In this document: in pieces, positions 1 to 8,711 of the stretch
Numbering within the stretch: the first letter of the stretch is position 1
How the letters are laid out: each line of letters begins with the position of its first letter
Assembly (NCBI GenBank): GCA_913031625.1
Contig: CAJWGB010000031.1
Span: forward strand, 1-35,372
DNA length: 35,372 nucleotides
Direction: 5' to 3'
Origin: an uncultured Planctomycetaceae bacterium
GTDB lineage: Bacteria; Planctomycetota; Planctomycetia; Planctomycetales; Planctomycetaceae
Made by a program: the position numbers and the translations under genes
Notes under the pieces: model-generated
The model's input: the letters and a program-made list of their open reading frames with translations, nothing else
Databases searched by the model: none
Told to the model about the DNA's origin: nothing

Positions 1-1
1 G

Positions 2-268
2 TACGCATGGAGCCAGCACAAGCTGAATAACAACCCCGCCGCAATGAACATCATTCGTCGTGTTCTTTCTGCCGGCGAAATCTCGCCACGAGCTGGTTAC
101 TTTTCCGCCTGTATTCTTCGAGCAGGCGGCGAAATAGAAGCTGCAAAGACACTCATGCAAAAATCTCTGGCAAGTGACGCATCATTCCCGGAGCGAAAAA
201 TGGCTGAACGAATCCACGCGAGGACATCAAAGAACAGCGACAGCAAAAAACAACCTGAAGAAAAATAG
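2..268 (+). CDS. C-terminal end of a TPR-like protein (partial)
   Basis: The reading frame is open from the left edge of the window to a TAG stop, so the 5' part of the gene lies outside. The visible 88 residues include a stretch (GYFSACILRAGG, then EIEAAKTLMQKSLASDASFP) with the small/aromatic residue spacing and terminal proline of a tetratricopeptide repeat. It is followed by a Lys/Glu/Ser-rich hydrophilic tail ending in PEEK. The Met at position 44 is internal and not a likely start, because coding continues upstream of it. TPR assignment rests on one repeat only, so the function of the whole protein cannot be told. The next gene is convergent. Confidence 0.6.
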   Translation, partial: YAWSQHKLNNNPAAMNIIRRVLSAGEISPRAGYFSACILRAGGEIEAAKTLMQKSLASDASFPERKMAERIHARTSKNSDSKKQPEEK

Positions 269-279
269 TCACCGCTGCC

Positions 280-326
280 AGCCAGACTCTGCCCTCAGTT
301 CACTTGATGCGGGCTGCTGTCTGGCT
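280..326. terminator. Inverted repeat between convergent genes
   Basis: AGCCAGAC at 280-287 pairs exactly with GTCTGGCT at 319-326, and GCCC/GGGC (291-294 with 311-314) can pair inside the loop. It sits in the 142-base gap between two convergent stop codons, where a bidirectional terminator is expected. No T-run follows on the plus strand. A T-rich stretch follows on the minus strand only after about 15 bases, so a classic intrinsic terminator is not proved. Confidence 0.35.
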
Positions 327-410
327 ACAAAGAATTTCAGCGAGTGATCGCAATTCAACAGGTGCAGCTCCGTCAGTGCGGGAATCATCAATCCGCCGAT
401 GCCCGCTGGC

Positions 411-1409
411 TCAACGCTCCGGAACCCGTGCCGCAATCTGATCCAGAGTCCCAAATTCAGCTCGACCATCAGAATCCCGCACGCGTTCACAGATCAGTCG
501 AATGATCTCGAAGTCAGGATCTTCGACGACAAGGCAGGACGGGTGAGCGATGAAATCAAATACCTCCCGACGCTCGAAACACTGATCCAATATCTGCCCA
601 ACGGCTTTCAGGAAGTACTCCCGTTTCCAGTATTTGGATCGGAACCCGGTAACGTCACTAATCGGACTCATCGGAATCTCGACGAGGCCAGTTGGATATC
701 GATACGGTTGAGCTGCCTGTTGGGCGTTGAGAATACTCCTGTAAACATCCTCGCCTGGCGGCTGACGAGCTATGCCGGACTTGTGCGGAGGATACCTGGA
801 ACTCACCCATTTGAACCCCTCGTCCAACAGCATCTGCTGCAGGTCCTCACGGTCATCGAGCCCATTTGAAAACCCTCCCGGTGTTCGGAATCCGGCAGGC
901 ATGATTCCAAGCCGCTGCTTCATGGCATGTGTCGCCAGTCGGATATTTTCCCTGACAACGTCATTGGGAGATTTTCCTGCCACCAGCCATGGAGACCGCT
1001 GAAATCGAAATTGAGTCTGTTGTGCTGTCGCTGCTTTCAGATTGACATGATCATAGGTGTGATTGCCAACAGGATGCCCGGCCTCAATGATTCTCTTCAG
1101 CCATGAGACTTTGGGCTGCTCGAGCACGCGGGCAACGCAGAAGAAATGAATTTTTGCACCGTACTGCGCAGCGACCCGCGCTGCTCCCACCGAGTACCGC
1201 TTCGTGGCTTCATCCAGATTGCCCTTCTGAAAATTCCACTCCAGCATTTCCCGGGTTGGGTACTGCGCGCTCATCTCCAGATCCAGAGTAATCGCAATCT
1301 GAGCCGTGGGCTTCAGTGTTGAACCAGCTCCACAGACATTCATAGCTGTCACCGCAGCAGCGCCCGCTGCACGGAGAAATCTGCGTCGGTCAGAAACTAA
1401 TGATTCCAT
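411..1409 (-). CDS. Tat-exported polysaccharide deacetylase family protein
   Basis: A NodB-fold (carbohydrate esterase 4-like) hydrolase, expected to remove N- or O-acetyl groups from a polysaccharide outside the cytoplasm. From the ATG at 1409 the protein has 332 residues and begins with a twin-arginine signal (RRRFLRAAGAAA, residues 8-19). The metal site is visible as HTYDH (117-121, H-x3-H) and R175-x-P177. The first motif is TLDLE (41-45) rather than TFDDG, so one Asp is kept and the second is replaced, with a Glu one place on. An upstream ATG at 1457 would add 16 residues before the Tat motif. I prefer 1409 because it puts RRRFL near the N terminus and has GGGGA a few bases upstream. Substrate unknown. 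The gene stands alone on its strand. Confidence 0.85.
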   Translation of the reverse strand: MESLVSDRRRFLRAAGAAAVTAMNVCGAGSTLKPTAQIAITLDLEMSAQYPTREMLEWNFQKGNLDEATKRYSVGAARVAAQYGAKIHFFCVARVLEQPKVSWLKRIIEAGHPVGNHTYDHVNLKAATAQQTQFRFQRSPWLVAGKSPNDVVRENIRLATHAMKQRLGIMPAGFRTPGGFSNGLDDREDLQQMLLDEGFKWVSSRYPPHKSGIARQPPGEDVYRSILNAQQAAQPYRYPTGLVEIPMSPISDVTGFRSKYWKREYFLKAVGQILDQCFERREVFDFIAHPSCLVVEDPDFEIIRLICERVRDSDGRAEFGTLDQIAARVPER

Positions 1410-1715
1410 AGCGTTCCCCGGGGCTGACACCTCTGAACCCAGCTTCGACAGCCGCACTGCTCAATGGGGGAGCGCAACTGCGTGGTCAGCATGACGGTTT
1501 TACATGCACCGTCAAGCTGACGGCCGCCTCCGGACCCGCCGGACATTCGGCAGTTTATGCCGCAGGTTCATCAAATGACCGAGTCCCCCCTACGAGCCAC
1601 CTAATCGATTTAAGCCGGAGCTTCTACCTCACCGATATCGACAGATGAGTGCACACGCTGCGCTCACGGGGGAACAGAACGCGCGTCTCGCGCCGGGGGA
1701 ATTGGAGACGGTGGA
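1410..1715. other. Divergent intergenic region with an inverted repeat
   Basis: This gap lies between two divergent genes and must hold promoters for both, but I see no convincing -35/-10 pair. The clear element is a perfect inverted repeat, TGACGGT (1492-1498) and ACCGTCA (1508-1514), separated by 9 bases, with a further TGACGG half-copy just downstream. It could be an operator or a hairpin. No small gene with supporting features was found. Confidence 0.4.
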
Positions 1716-3341
1716 ATGAAGAAATACCTGCTGTGTCGTGCTGCGGCGTTGACCGCTGCGATTCTCACATCCGTCTCATTGGGCGGAGATCCGCTGCGAA
1801 CAAACACAAACAACTTTCGGATTCCGTTTGCCATTGAGGCCGCGCCGGGGCAGGAAGTAGAAGGTTCTGCAATTCTGTTCTCCAGTTTCAACGGCGGACC
1901 TTTGCAACAGGTCCAGCGGGTCAGCAGTAAAGCGGGCGGATTTGGCTACACAGCATCCTCCGACGGGCGCTACGGCTTCGCAGTCCGCATGACAGATGCT
2001 CGGGGAGAACTCGAAGACGGGGAACGCCCTCTGAGTCCAGAGCTGGAAGTCATAGTTGACACTGTTGCCCCCAGGCTGAATCTCGATGCAACAGAAACAT
2101 CCCCCGGCACTGTGCGACTCACATGGAATTGTGACTCTGCAGTTACGCCAGGGTCGATCCGAATCGAATATGCGGAAGGCTCGAGTGGGAGATGGCTGCC
2201 TGTAAAAGAACTGCGTGAGTCCACGGGAACCACGCAGATCAAAGTCTCTCCAGGCACCGCACTGAGTGTTCGAGGCTACGTCACTGACCTTGCTGGCAAT
2301 GAAGGCGGTGGAACCGCTCGACTTGTCCTCGCGAAGACGATAGAGACTCCGGCAGAAGATCTACTGGACCCGCGTCGGGAAATCGCCGCTAACCTGCGGG
2401 ACGCCGGCAATCGAGAAAAGACCGCTGCTGCGACTCAGTCAGGCCGACGATCGGTCGTTGATATTGCCGGAGCCAATGGTTTGAGTTTTCCAGACCGACA
2501 GCCCGCTTCTCCCGTCACGCCACCTGGGCAACAGGCGCCATGGCGTCAACCTCCCACTCAGCCACTGAATTCATTCACAACCAACAATTCAACACGGACA
2601 AGTAGTCAATCTCCGATTGGGCGGTCAATTGGACAGCCAGTTGGGCGGTCATTTGGAGGTCCGGTTCGCCAGCCACCTCTTACTCAGCAAGCCGCTGCCA
2701 ATGGCGCTCAACTCATTCGCAACCGCATGTTTGACCTCTCCTATGAGGTTGAAGGCGTGGGCCCATCGGGTGTCAGCGCCGTCGAGTTATTCGTAACAGA
2801 GGATGGCGGTCAGCAATGGTTCCGGTACGGCAGGGATGGCGATCTCAGGTCCCCTTTCCAGGTGGATACGCGCAGCGAAGGAACGTTTGGATTTGCGGTT
2901 CGAGTCACAAACGGCCTTGGGTTTGGGGATCCGCCGCCTCAGCCTGGTGAACGGCCTTCCATTGTCGTGACAGTCGACCAGACGCCACCTGACATTCGTC
3001 TGGGTGTTCCTCAGGTACTGATCGACGGCGGTGGTCAGGTACAGATTAACTGGCAGGTAGCCGATTCGAATCCTGCACGAGACGGGTCCGTCCGGCTTGA
3101 ATATGCCACCAATGCCAACGGCCCCTGGACGCCGGCATTTGACTGGCAGGCTGACCGAGGCGGTTACCAGATGCCCGTCGACCGAGGATTCAACAGTGGA
3201 CTTTACTTCCGTCTGTCCGCCAGAGACGCGGCCGGCAACACGGCATCCCGGCAGACTCTGCAGCCGGTCATCATCGACCAGAACCGCCCGAAAGCACGTC
3301 TGCTGCAGGTGCATCCAGCCGCCTTTCAGCAATCATTCTGA
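1716..3341 (+). CDS. Secreted protein with two duplicated beta-sandwich-like modules
   Basis: A 541-residue protein of unknown function. Residues 1-23 (MKKYLLCRAAALTAAIL...) form a Sec signal peptide. Two homologous modules follow, at about 34-200 and 338-510. Both contain a (Y/F)GFAVR-x-T element, a GERP element, a VD(T/Q)-x-(A/P)P linker, an IR/VR-x-EYA strand and a closing (D/R)-x-AGN motif, suggesting Ig/fibronectin-like folds. They are joined by a Pro/Gln/Ser-rich linker (about 210-335) with an eight-residue repeat (IGRSIGQPVGRSFG). The start is supported by GGAGACGGTGGA just upstream of the ATG. An extracellular or surface binding role is inference. No catalytic motif is visible. Confidence 0.75.
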   Translation: MKKYLLCRAAALTAAILTSVSLGGDPLRTNTNNFRIPFAIEAAPGQEVEGSAILFSSFNGGPLQQVQRVSSKAGGFGYTASSDGRYGFAVRMTDARGELEDGERPLSPELEVIVDTVAPRLNLDATETSPGTVRLTWNCDSAVTPGSIRIEYAEGSSGRWLPVKELRESTGTTQIKVSPGTALSVRGYVTDLAGNEGGGTARLVLAKTIETPAEDLLDPRREIAANLRDAGNREKTAAATQSGRRSVVDIAGANGLSFPDRQPASPVTPPGQQAPWRQPPTQPLNSFTTNNSTRTSSQSPIGRSIGQPVGRSFGGPVRQPPLTQQAAANGAQLIRNRMFDLSYEVEGVGPSGVSAVELFVTEDGGQQWFRYGRDGDLRSPFQVDTRSEGTFGFAVRVTNGLGFGDPPPQPGERPSIVVTVDQTPPDIRLGVPQVLIDGGGQVQINWQVADSNPARDGSVRLEYATNANGPWTPAFDWQADRGGYQMPVDRGFNSGLYFRLSARDAAGNTASRQTLQPVIIDQNRPKARLLQVHPAAFQQSF

Positions 3342-3775
3342 GAAGTGTCAGCCGGCTGCAGGACCTGTGACCGGGCTGGAATCGTAGTGACGGGTTCCGG
3401 CACCCACGAGTAAACCGGGGCTTCAGCGACTCCCGAGCTTTCTCGCGAGATTCAATGAAATTGCTGTGCCACGCTCATCGCGCCATCGATTCCCCTGATG
3501 AGCAGTGGAACGCGGAATCCCTGCTCAGATTTCAACCCTCACGAAGACGGAACCTGTCTGTTTTCCCCAGTCTTTTTGCTGGCTGGCCAGGGTTCCCCGC
3601 TGATTCCTGTTCGAGCTCCGTTACCGCCGGTCGGTGAGTTTACTTTTTGCCGAGTCGTGATACCGTAGGAGTCACACTTCGACAGGATTTGAAACATCTC
3701 CCATCGGTGTTTTGCCAGCCTCATCAAGAGGATGGCAACAGACACCACCGTGACGAGTGAAAACGGAACCAGCAA
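3342..3775. other. Intergenic region upstream of citrate synthase
   Basis: This 434-base gap contains only short overlapping frames without recognisable motifs or ribosome-binding sites. The palindrome CAGCCGGCTG (3349-3358) lies just after the preceding stop. The second half (about 3640-3775) must hold the gltA promoter and leader, but no strong sigma-70 hexamers stand out. Nothing else supported. Confidence 0.4.
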
Positions 3776-5050
3776 ATGTCCTCGGCCAGTCTTTCTCTGG
3801 ATGGTAACACCTACGATCTTCCGCTCATTACCGGGTCGGAAGGTGAGCGTGGCGTTAATATCGCACGTCTGCGTTCAGAGTCCGGCATGATCACAGTCGA
3901 CCCTGGTTACACCAGCACGGGATCCTGTGAGAGTGCGATTACATTCATCGACGGCGAAAAAGGAATCCTGCGGTACCGGGGATATCCGATTGAACAGTTG
4001 GCTGAGCAGTCCGACTTCGTGGAAGTTGCGTGGCTGCTGCTCTACGGAGACCTCCCCAACGAGGAACAGCTCAGCGAATTCCGCGCTCAGCTGACCTATC
4101 ACAGCATGATCCACGAAGACATGAAGAAGTTCTTCGAGGGCTTCCCAAACAACGCCCATCCAATGGCAATTCTTTCTGCCATGGTGTCGTCTCTCTCCAC
4201 CTATTATCCGGAGAGCGAAGACGAAAATGAGCACGACCAGAATATCATTCGCCTGCTGGCCAAAGTTCGCACACTGGCCACCTACGCATACAAGAAGTCA
4301 ATTGGCCAGCCGCTCACCTACCCGCTGAATCGCTTGCGGTACTGTGAAAACTTCCTGCACATGATGTTTGCCGTCCCATGTGAGGACTTTCAGGTCAACC
4401 CCGTCATGGCGAAAGCCCTGAATGCTCTGTTGATCCTGCACGCTGACCACGAACAGAACTGCAGCACTTCCACAGTCCGAATGGTGGGCAGCAGCCGAGC
4501 GAACATCTTTGCCTCAATCTCCGCTGGCATCAGTGCACTGTGGGGACCACTTCACGGTGGAGCCAACCAGGCGGTCCTTGAAATGTTGCAAATGATTCAG
4601 GACGACGGTGGCGACTACAAGAAATGGGTTAAGAAAGCCAAAGACAAAGATGACGGATTCCGCCTGATGGGCTTTGGGCATCGGGTTTATAAGAACTTCG
4701 ATCCGCGTGCCATCATCCTGCGAAAGATGTCGGATGAACTGCTGAGTGAGCTGGGCCTGAGTGACCCGCTTCTTGAGATTGCCAAGAACCTGGAACAGGT
4801 TGCCCTGGAAGACGATTACTTCGTCAGCCGACGTCTGTATCCAAACGTAGACTTCTACAGCGGTATCCTCTATCGCGCGATGGGCATTCCGACAAACATG
4901 TTTACGGTCATGTTTTCCATCGGCCGACTGCCGGGCTGGCTCGCTCACTGGAAAGAACTGCGAGACAGTGGCGCTCGCATCAATCGCCCCCGGCAGATTT
5001 ATACCGGGGCCAACGAACGAGACTACGTTGAGCTCGCTCAGCGAGGCTGA
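3776..5050 (+). CDS. gltA: Citrate synthase (type II, GltA-like)
   Basis: Condenses acetyl-CoA with oxaloacetate to citrate, the entry step of the TCA cycle, in the cytoplasm. The 424-residue length matches hexameric bacterial enzymes. The catalytic triad aligns clearly: H260 in GPLHGGAN, H302 in GFGHRVYK and D359 in PNVDFYSG. The family N-terminal block DPGYTSTGSCESAITFIDG (residues 42-60) with GYPIEQLA is also present. The ATG at 3776 gives the normal N terminus, although only a weak Shine-Dalgarno-like GGAACC precedes it. A 434-base gap upstream suggests its own promoter. dapB follows 115 bases downstream, after a small stem-loop. Assignment is secure. Confidence 0.97.
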   Translation: MSSASLSLDGNTYDLPLITGSEGERGVNIARLRSESGMITVDPGYTSTGSCESAITFIDGEKGILRYRGYPIEQLAEQSDFVEVAWLLLYGDLPNEEQLSEFRAQLTYHSMIHEDMKKFFEGFPNNAHPMAILSAMVSSLSTYYPESEDENEHDQNIIRLLAKVRTLATYAYKKSIGQPLTYPLNRLRYCENFLHMMFAVPCEDFQVNPVMAKALNALLILHADHEQNCSTSTVRMVGSSRANIFASISAGISALWGPLHGGANQAVLEMLQMIQDDGGDYKKWVKKAKDKDDGFRLMGFGHRVYKNFDPRAIILRKMSDELLSELGLSDPLLEIAKNLEQVALEDDYFVSRRLYPNVDFYSGILYRAMGIPTNMFTVMFSIGRLPGWLAHWKELRDSGARINRPRQIYTGANERDYVELAQRG

Positions 5051-5117
5051 TTTCACGCCCAGCACGATCACCCAAAACCACCGCGGTGACGAAACAGAGA
5101 CTTAGTTCCTGAACGGC

Positions 5118-5134
5118 CACTGGCGATGCCAGTG
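5118..5134. other. Stem-loop between gltA and dapB
   Basis: CACTGGC and GCCAGTG form a perfect 7-base-pair stem with the 3-base loop GAT in the 115-base gltA-dapB gap. No T-run follows, so it may be an RNA-processing or attenuating hairpin, or a Rho-dependent end, rather than a classic terminator. Confidence 0.35.
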
Positions 5135-5165
5135 CATGCAGCGAACAGACTTTCCGAGGTGACTG

Positions 5166-5966
5166 ATGACTGACTCACTCAATATTGCTGTCAATGGTGC
5201 CGCAGGCCGAATGGGACAACGCGTTACCGCACTGACTCTTGCCGACGCGGACCTGACACTCGCGGCCGCTCTGGAATACTCCGAGTCTCCTCACCTCGGC
5301 GCGGATGCCGGCGAGGTCTGCGGAAGCGGGAAATGCAACGTTCCACTGACGGCCGCACTGCCGGATAGGATCGACGCAGTGATCGACTTTTCACTGCCGG
5401 AAGCACTTTCCACCATTTTGGATGCGTGCGTCGAAAAGAGCGTTCCTCTGGTCATCGCCACAACAGGCTACACGGATGAACAGCGAGAACAGATTGCAGC
5501 CGCCTCTGCCAAAATCCCCATCGTCATGGCGCCCTCCATGAGTACCGCCGTCAACCTGGTCATGAAGCTGGTTGAAGACGCAGCTCGAGTGCTGAAGGAC
5601 AATGCGGCCGGTGTGGACGTAGAGATCATTGAACGGCATCATCGATTCAAGGAAGACGCTCCCAGTGGAACCGCTCTGCATTTCGGTCGAATTGTCGCGG
5701 AGCAAATGGGCCAGGAGAATCATGTCCACGGGCGGGAAGGTCGCCCCGGACAGCGACCTCACAACGAAATCGGATACCACGCGCTCCGAACGGGCGACAA
5801 CGTCGGCGAACACACCATCGTGTTCGGCATGATGGGCGAAACCATCGACCTGACGGTTCGCGGGCACACCCGAGACAGCTACGCGTACGGCGCCCTTGCA
5901 GCCGCGAAGTTTGTGGTTTCAAAGGATCCCGGCCTGTACGGAATGAAAGACGTTCTGGGACTTTAG
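5166..5966 (+). CDS. dapB: 4-hydroxy-tetrahydrodipicolinate reductase
   Basis: NAD(P)H-dependent reductase of the lysine/diaminopimelate pathway, supplying DAP for peptidoglycan and lysine for protein. The 266-residue protein has the nucleotide-binding loop GAAGRMGQ (11-18), the ATTGY motif (98-102), MAPSMSTAVN (121-130) and the family signature E-R-HHRFKEDAPSGTA (156-170), which holds the catalytic His and the substrate-binding Lys. The start is fixed by GAGGTG about 5 bases upstream of the ATG. Together with murD it points to DAP-type peptidoglycan. A strong hairpin lies about 50 bases after the stop codon. Assignment is secure. Confidence 0.97.
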   Translation: MTDSLNIAVNGAAGRMGQRVTALTLADADLTLAAALEYSESPHLGADAGEVCGSGKCNVPLTAALPDRIDAVIDFSLPEALSTILDACVEKSVPLVIATTGYTDEQREQIAAASAKIPIVMAPSMSTAVNLVMKLVEDAARVLKDNAAGVDVEIIERHHRFKEDAPSGTALHFGRIVAEQMGQENHVHGREGRPGQRPHNEIGYHALRTGDNVGEHTIVFGMMGETIDLTVRGHTRDSYAYGALAAAKFVVSKDPGLYGMKDVLGL

Positions 5967-6016
5967 GAGCTACCCGAAAGCCGCTCCAGGTGTCACGAAG
6001 CCCTCGCATCATGCAG

Positions 6017-6038
6017 GCCCCCGGCACAAGCCAGGGGC
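6017..6038 (+). terminator. GC-rich hairpin after dapB
   Basis: GCCCCCGGC (6017-6025) and GCCAGGGGC (6030-6038) form a 9-base-pair stem with one C-A mismatch and loop ACAA, 50 bases after the dapB stop. The stem is very stable but lacks a following T-run, so it is only a candidate terminator or 3'-end stabiliser. Confidence 0.4.
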
Positions 6039-6131
6039 GGCGATCTCCTTCACTGGTTGCCTGCGCTGCGGGCTTCTGTCATCGTGTCGTTTCACTGCCC
6101 GGATCCTGATACGCAACAGCGGGGAATTCTC

Positions 6132-7229
6132 ATGCAATACGCCATAGTGACCCTTTTGCTCGCGAGCCTGTGCCTCGCTGACGAACCACAGGACAGAACC
6201 TTTGCTCAGTGGGATAAGAATGGCGACGGGAGACTCGTTCGGGGTGAGCTCCCTCCATTTGCTCAGAGAAATTTTGACCGTGTGGATACGGACAAAGACG
6301 GTTTCATCTCTCGTGACGAGCACCGCGCTTTTCTGAATCGACCTCGTCCGTCGACTCGTCCCGCCAGTGACAAAATCGAGTTAAAACAGAATCTTTCATA
6401 TGCCGCCAACGACAATCCGCGTCAGGCGATCGACCTCTATCTGCCAAAGAAACGAACAGTTGGTGGCAAACTCCCATTAATCGCGTGGATTCACGGAGGA
6501 GCATGGCGGGCCGGAAGCAGGCGGGCCGGTCTCAATCGCGTCCGCCGATTTGTTGAAAGCGGAAAATATGTCGGTGCCAGTATTGGGTATCGCCTGACTG
6601 GAGAAGCCATCTGGCCGGCTCAGATTCACGACTGCAAGGCTGCGATTCGCTGGTTAAAGGCAAACGCCGACAGGTACGGCTACGACGCAGACCGAATCTG
6701 TGTTTATGGCTCGTCAGCTGGTGGGCATCTTGTCGCCATGCTGGGAACCACTGGTAATGTCAAAGAACTGGAAGGCAGTCTAGGGAATCACCCGGACCAG
6801 AGCAGCAGTGTGGCCGGAGTAATCGATCTCTTTGGGCCGACAAACTTTCTGACGATGAACGACTTTCCCAGCAGAATTGATCACGATGCCTCAGACTCGC
6901 CCGAAAGCATTCTGGTGGGTAAGCCAATTCAGACAGCCCCTGAACGATGCGCCAACGCCTCCCCCATCCACTGGGCTTCGCGGGACGATGCCCCGATTCT
7001 GATTATGCACGGAACGGCTGACAAGCTGGTTGCGTTCGATCAGTCCGTTCAGCTGCACAGGACATTGACGACCCTGAATGTCCCTGTCTGGCTTGTGCCC
7101 GTCCAGGACGGAGGACACGGATTCGGAGGCACGCAGGTGGATGGGCGGATTGACGCATTTCTGCAGAAAATCATTCTGGGCAGGAGCAACACGAAGATTG
7201 ATGAAACTGCAGTTCGGCCGGAGCAATAA
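6132..7229 (+). CDS. Secreted EF-hand / alpha-beta hydrolase (esterase-lipase-like)
   Basis: Residues 1-16 form a Sec signal peptide (MQYAIVTLLLASLCLA). Two canonical EF-hand loops follow, DKNGDGRLVRGE (28-39) and DTDKDGFISRDE (52-63), so calcium binding is likely. From about residue 80 there is an alpha/beta-hydrolase of the carboxylesterase/BD-FAE type: HGGAW oxyanion loop (121-125), nucleophile elbow G-S-S195-A-G (193-197), acid D297 in HGTADKLV and H329 in DGGHGFGG. An in-frame ATG at 6057 is rejected because it would bury the signal peptide behind 25 residues. The chosen ATG is preceded by GGGGAATTCTC. The substrate is unknown; an ester of a carbohydrate or lipid outside the cytoplasm is a guess. 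Confidence 0.88.
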   Translation: MQYAIVTLLLASLCLADEPQDRTFAQWDKNGDGRLVRGELPPFAQRNFDRVDTDKDGFISRDEHRAFLNRPRPSTRPASDKIELKQNLSYAANDNPRQAIDLYLPKKRTVGGKLPLIAWIHGGAWRAGSRRAGLNRVRRFVESGKYVGASIGYRLTGEAIWPAQIHDCKAAIRWLKANADRYGYDADRICVYGSSAGGHLVAMLGTTGNVKELEGSLGNHPDQSSSVAGVIDLFGPTNFLTMNDFPSRIDHDASDSPESILVGKPIQTAPERCANASPIHWASRDDAPILIMHGTADKLVAFDQSVQLHRTLTTLNVPVWLVPVQDGGHGFGGTQVDGRIDAFLQKIILGRSNTKIDETAVRPEQ

Positions 7230-7289
7230 CAACCTGGCCTGGGGGCTGAAGCTGGTTTCGTGACCTCTGTTTCCACGCGGCAGAATCGA

Positions 7290-8711
7290 TTAGCCGGCAT
7301 TTGCCTCAACCCATTGCTTCACGGCGACAACAAATCGCTCTCCGCGATCGCGGAAGTCACGAAACATTCCGAATGATGCGCAGCCCGGGGACAACAATAC
7401 GGTGCCTCCGTCAGGAAGCTGCTGAGCTGCGGCCTGAACTGCAGCCGTCAAATCGTCGGCAGTCTGCAGGCTAAACTCAGCGCCACCGGCGTGCCTGATC
7501 AGCCTCGTGAGCTCTGTCGAAGTCTGACCAATCAATACACACCCGGCTGCGGTGGCCGCGATCTCGCCTGCCATTAAGGTGAGGTCAACTCGTTTGTCTG
7601 CCCCTCCGGCAATAATACTGACATCGCCCGACACCGTTCGTAACGCAGCAATGACAGACTCAGGTGTCGTTGAAACAGAGTCGTTCACAAATGAGATTCC
7701 CGCGGCTCGGGCAACATTCTGAAAGCGATGCGGCAGCCGTTTGAAGGAAGGCACAGCTTCGACGATTGCAGATGGCTCTCCCCCCGCCTCCCATGCTGCA
7801 CAGGCAGCTGCAGCAAGGTTCTGCAGGTTGTGTTCTCCCGGCAGTTCGGGACATTGAGGCAGCCTTAGGGCATCCTCAAATCCGTGACGCCGAAAGATCA
7901 GACTGCCGTCGTCAAAAAACACACCGTCCTCTCCCGAATCGGTTGTACCAAACCGGTGGAGTCGAGCCCGAACACGCCATGACGGAACAGCCGCGCCCTG
8001 CATATTCACCTCGGCCTGATCCGGAAGGACGGCCAGTGACTGCATACTCTGGCGATCAAAGATCAACTGCTTGGATGCGTGATACGCTGCGATGCCCCCA
8101 TGCCAGTCCAGATGGTTGGGGGCAAACTGTGTCAACACCGCAATCTGCGGTGCAAAACCGGAGTCTCGAAGTCGTTCCAGCTGAAAACTGCTGACTTCAA
8201 GAACGACATGATCCCCGGAACGAATCGAATCCAGTTGATCCAGAAGGCTGACACCAATGTTCCCGCCAAGGAACACACGCTGTCCGGACGCATTCAGAAG
8301 GTGATGAATCAAAGCTGCTGTCGTCGACTTGCCATTGGAGCCGGTCACTGCAATTAAAGGAGCAGGGCAGTGTTCGGTGAACAACTCCAGTTCGCTGGAG
8401 ATCAGCGGCACGTGAGTCACCTTATTCCATACGTCAGCGTGCGGTGCAATCGCGGGATTCGCGATAACAATCTGACAATCTCGGAACGCCGCATCGGGGT
8501 GGCCTCCCAGACACATGGCTTCCAGATCCAGGTCTTCGATCGCCTTCAGCGAATCCACCAGGTCAGATTCATCAGCCATGTCGGTGACTGTGACTTTGGC
8601 ACCGCGGTCTACGAGGAACCGAGTGACACCAACCCCGCCACCGAATCTTCCGAGCCCCAGAACTGTCACGCGAACCCCGTCCAGTCCCCTCAGTTGCCGC
8701 CCCCGGATCAT
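7290..8711 (-). CDS. murD: UDP-N-acetylmuramoyl-L-alanine--D-glutamate ligase
   Basis: Cytoplasmic ATP-dependent ligase that adds D-Glu to UDP-MurNAc-L-Ala in peptidoglycan synthesis. From the ATG at 8711 the protein has 473 residues, near the usual length. Visible motifs are the N-terminal [12 protein letters not shown] loop (17-28), the ATP loop VTGSNGKST (122-130), SSFQLE (174-179), [10 protein letters not shown] (197-206) and the C-terminal [19 protein letters not shown] block. The frame is open to 8927, but the extra 72 residues have no MurD similarity and lie over the upstream gene. The ATG at 8711 overlaps the TGA of the PhyH gene (ATGA), indicating translational coupling. Confidence 0.96.
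   Translation of the reverse strand: MIRGRQLRGLDGVRVTVLGLGRFGGGVGVTRFLVDRGAKVTVTDMADESDLVDSLKAIEDLDLEAMCLGGHPDAAFRDCQIVIANPAIAPHADVWNKVTHVPLISSELELFTEHCPAPLIAVTGSNGKSTTAALIHHLLNASGQRVFLGGNIGVSLLDQLDSIRSGDHVVLEVSSFQLERLRDSGFAPQIAVLTQFAPNHLDWHGGIAAYHASKQLIFDRQSMQSLAVLPDQAEVNMQGAAVPSWRVRARLHRFGTTDSGEDGVFFDDGSLIFRRHGFEDALRLPQCPELPGEHNLQNLAAAACAAWEAGGEPSAIVEAVPSFKRLPHRFQNVARAAGISFVNDSVSTTPESVIAALRTVSGDVSIIAGGADKRVDLTLMAGEIAATAAGCVLIGQTSTELTRLIRHAGGAEFSLQTADDLTAAVQAAAQQLPDGGTVLLSPGCASFGMFRDFRDRGERFVVAVKQWVEANAG

Noticed and set aside
3539-3775. 78-codon minus-strand frame with a hydrophobic start, upstream of gltA
   Set aside because: It has no ribosome-binding site, no family match and a low-complexity polar remainder; it is most likely chance in a promoter region.
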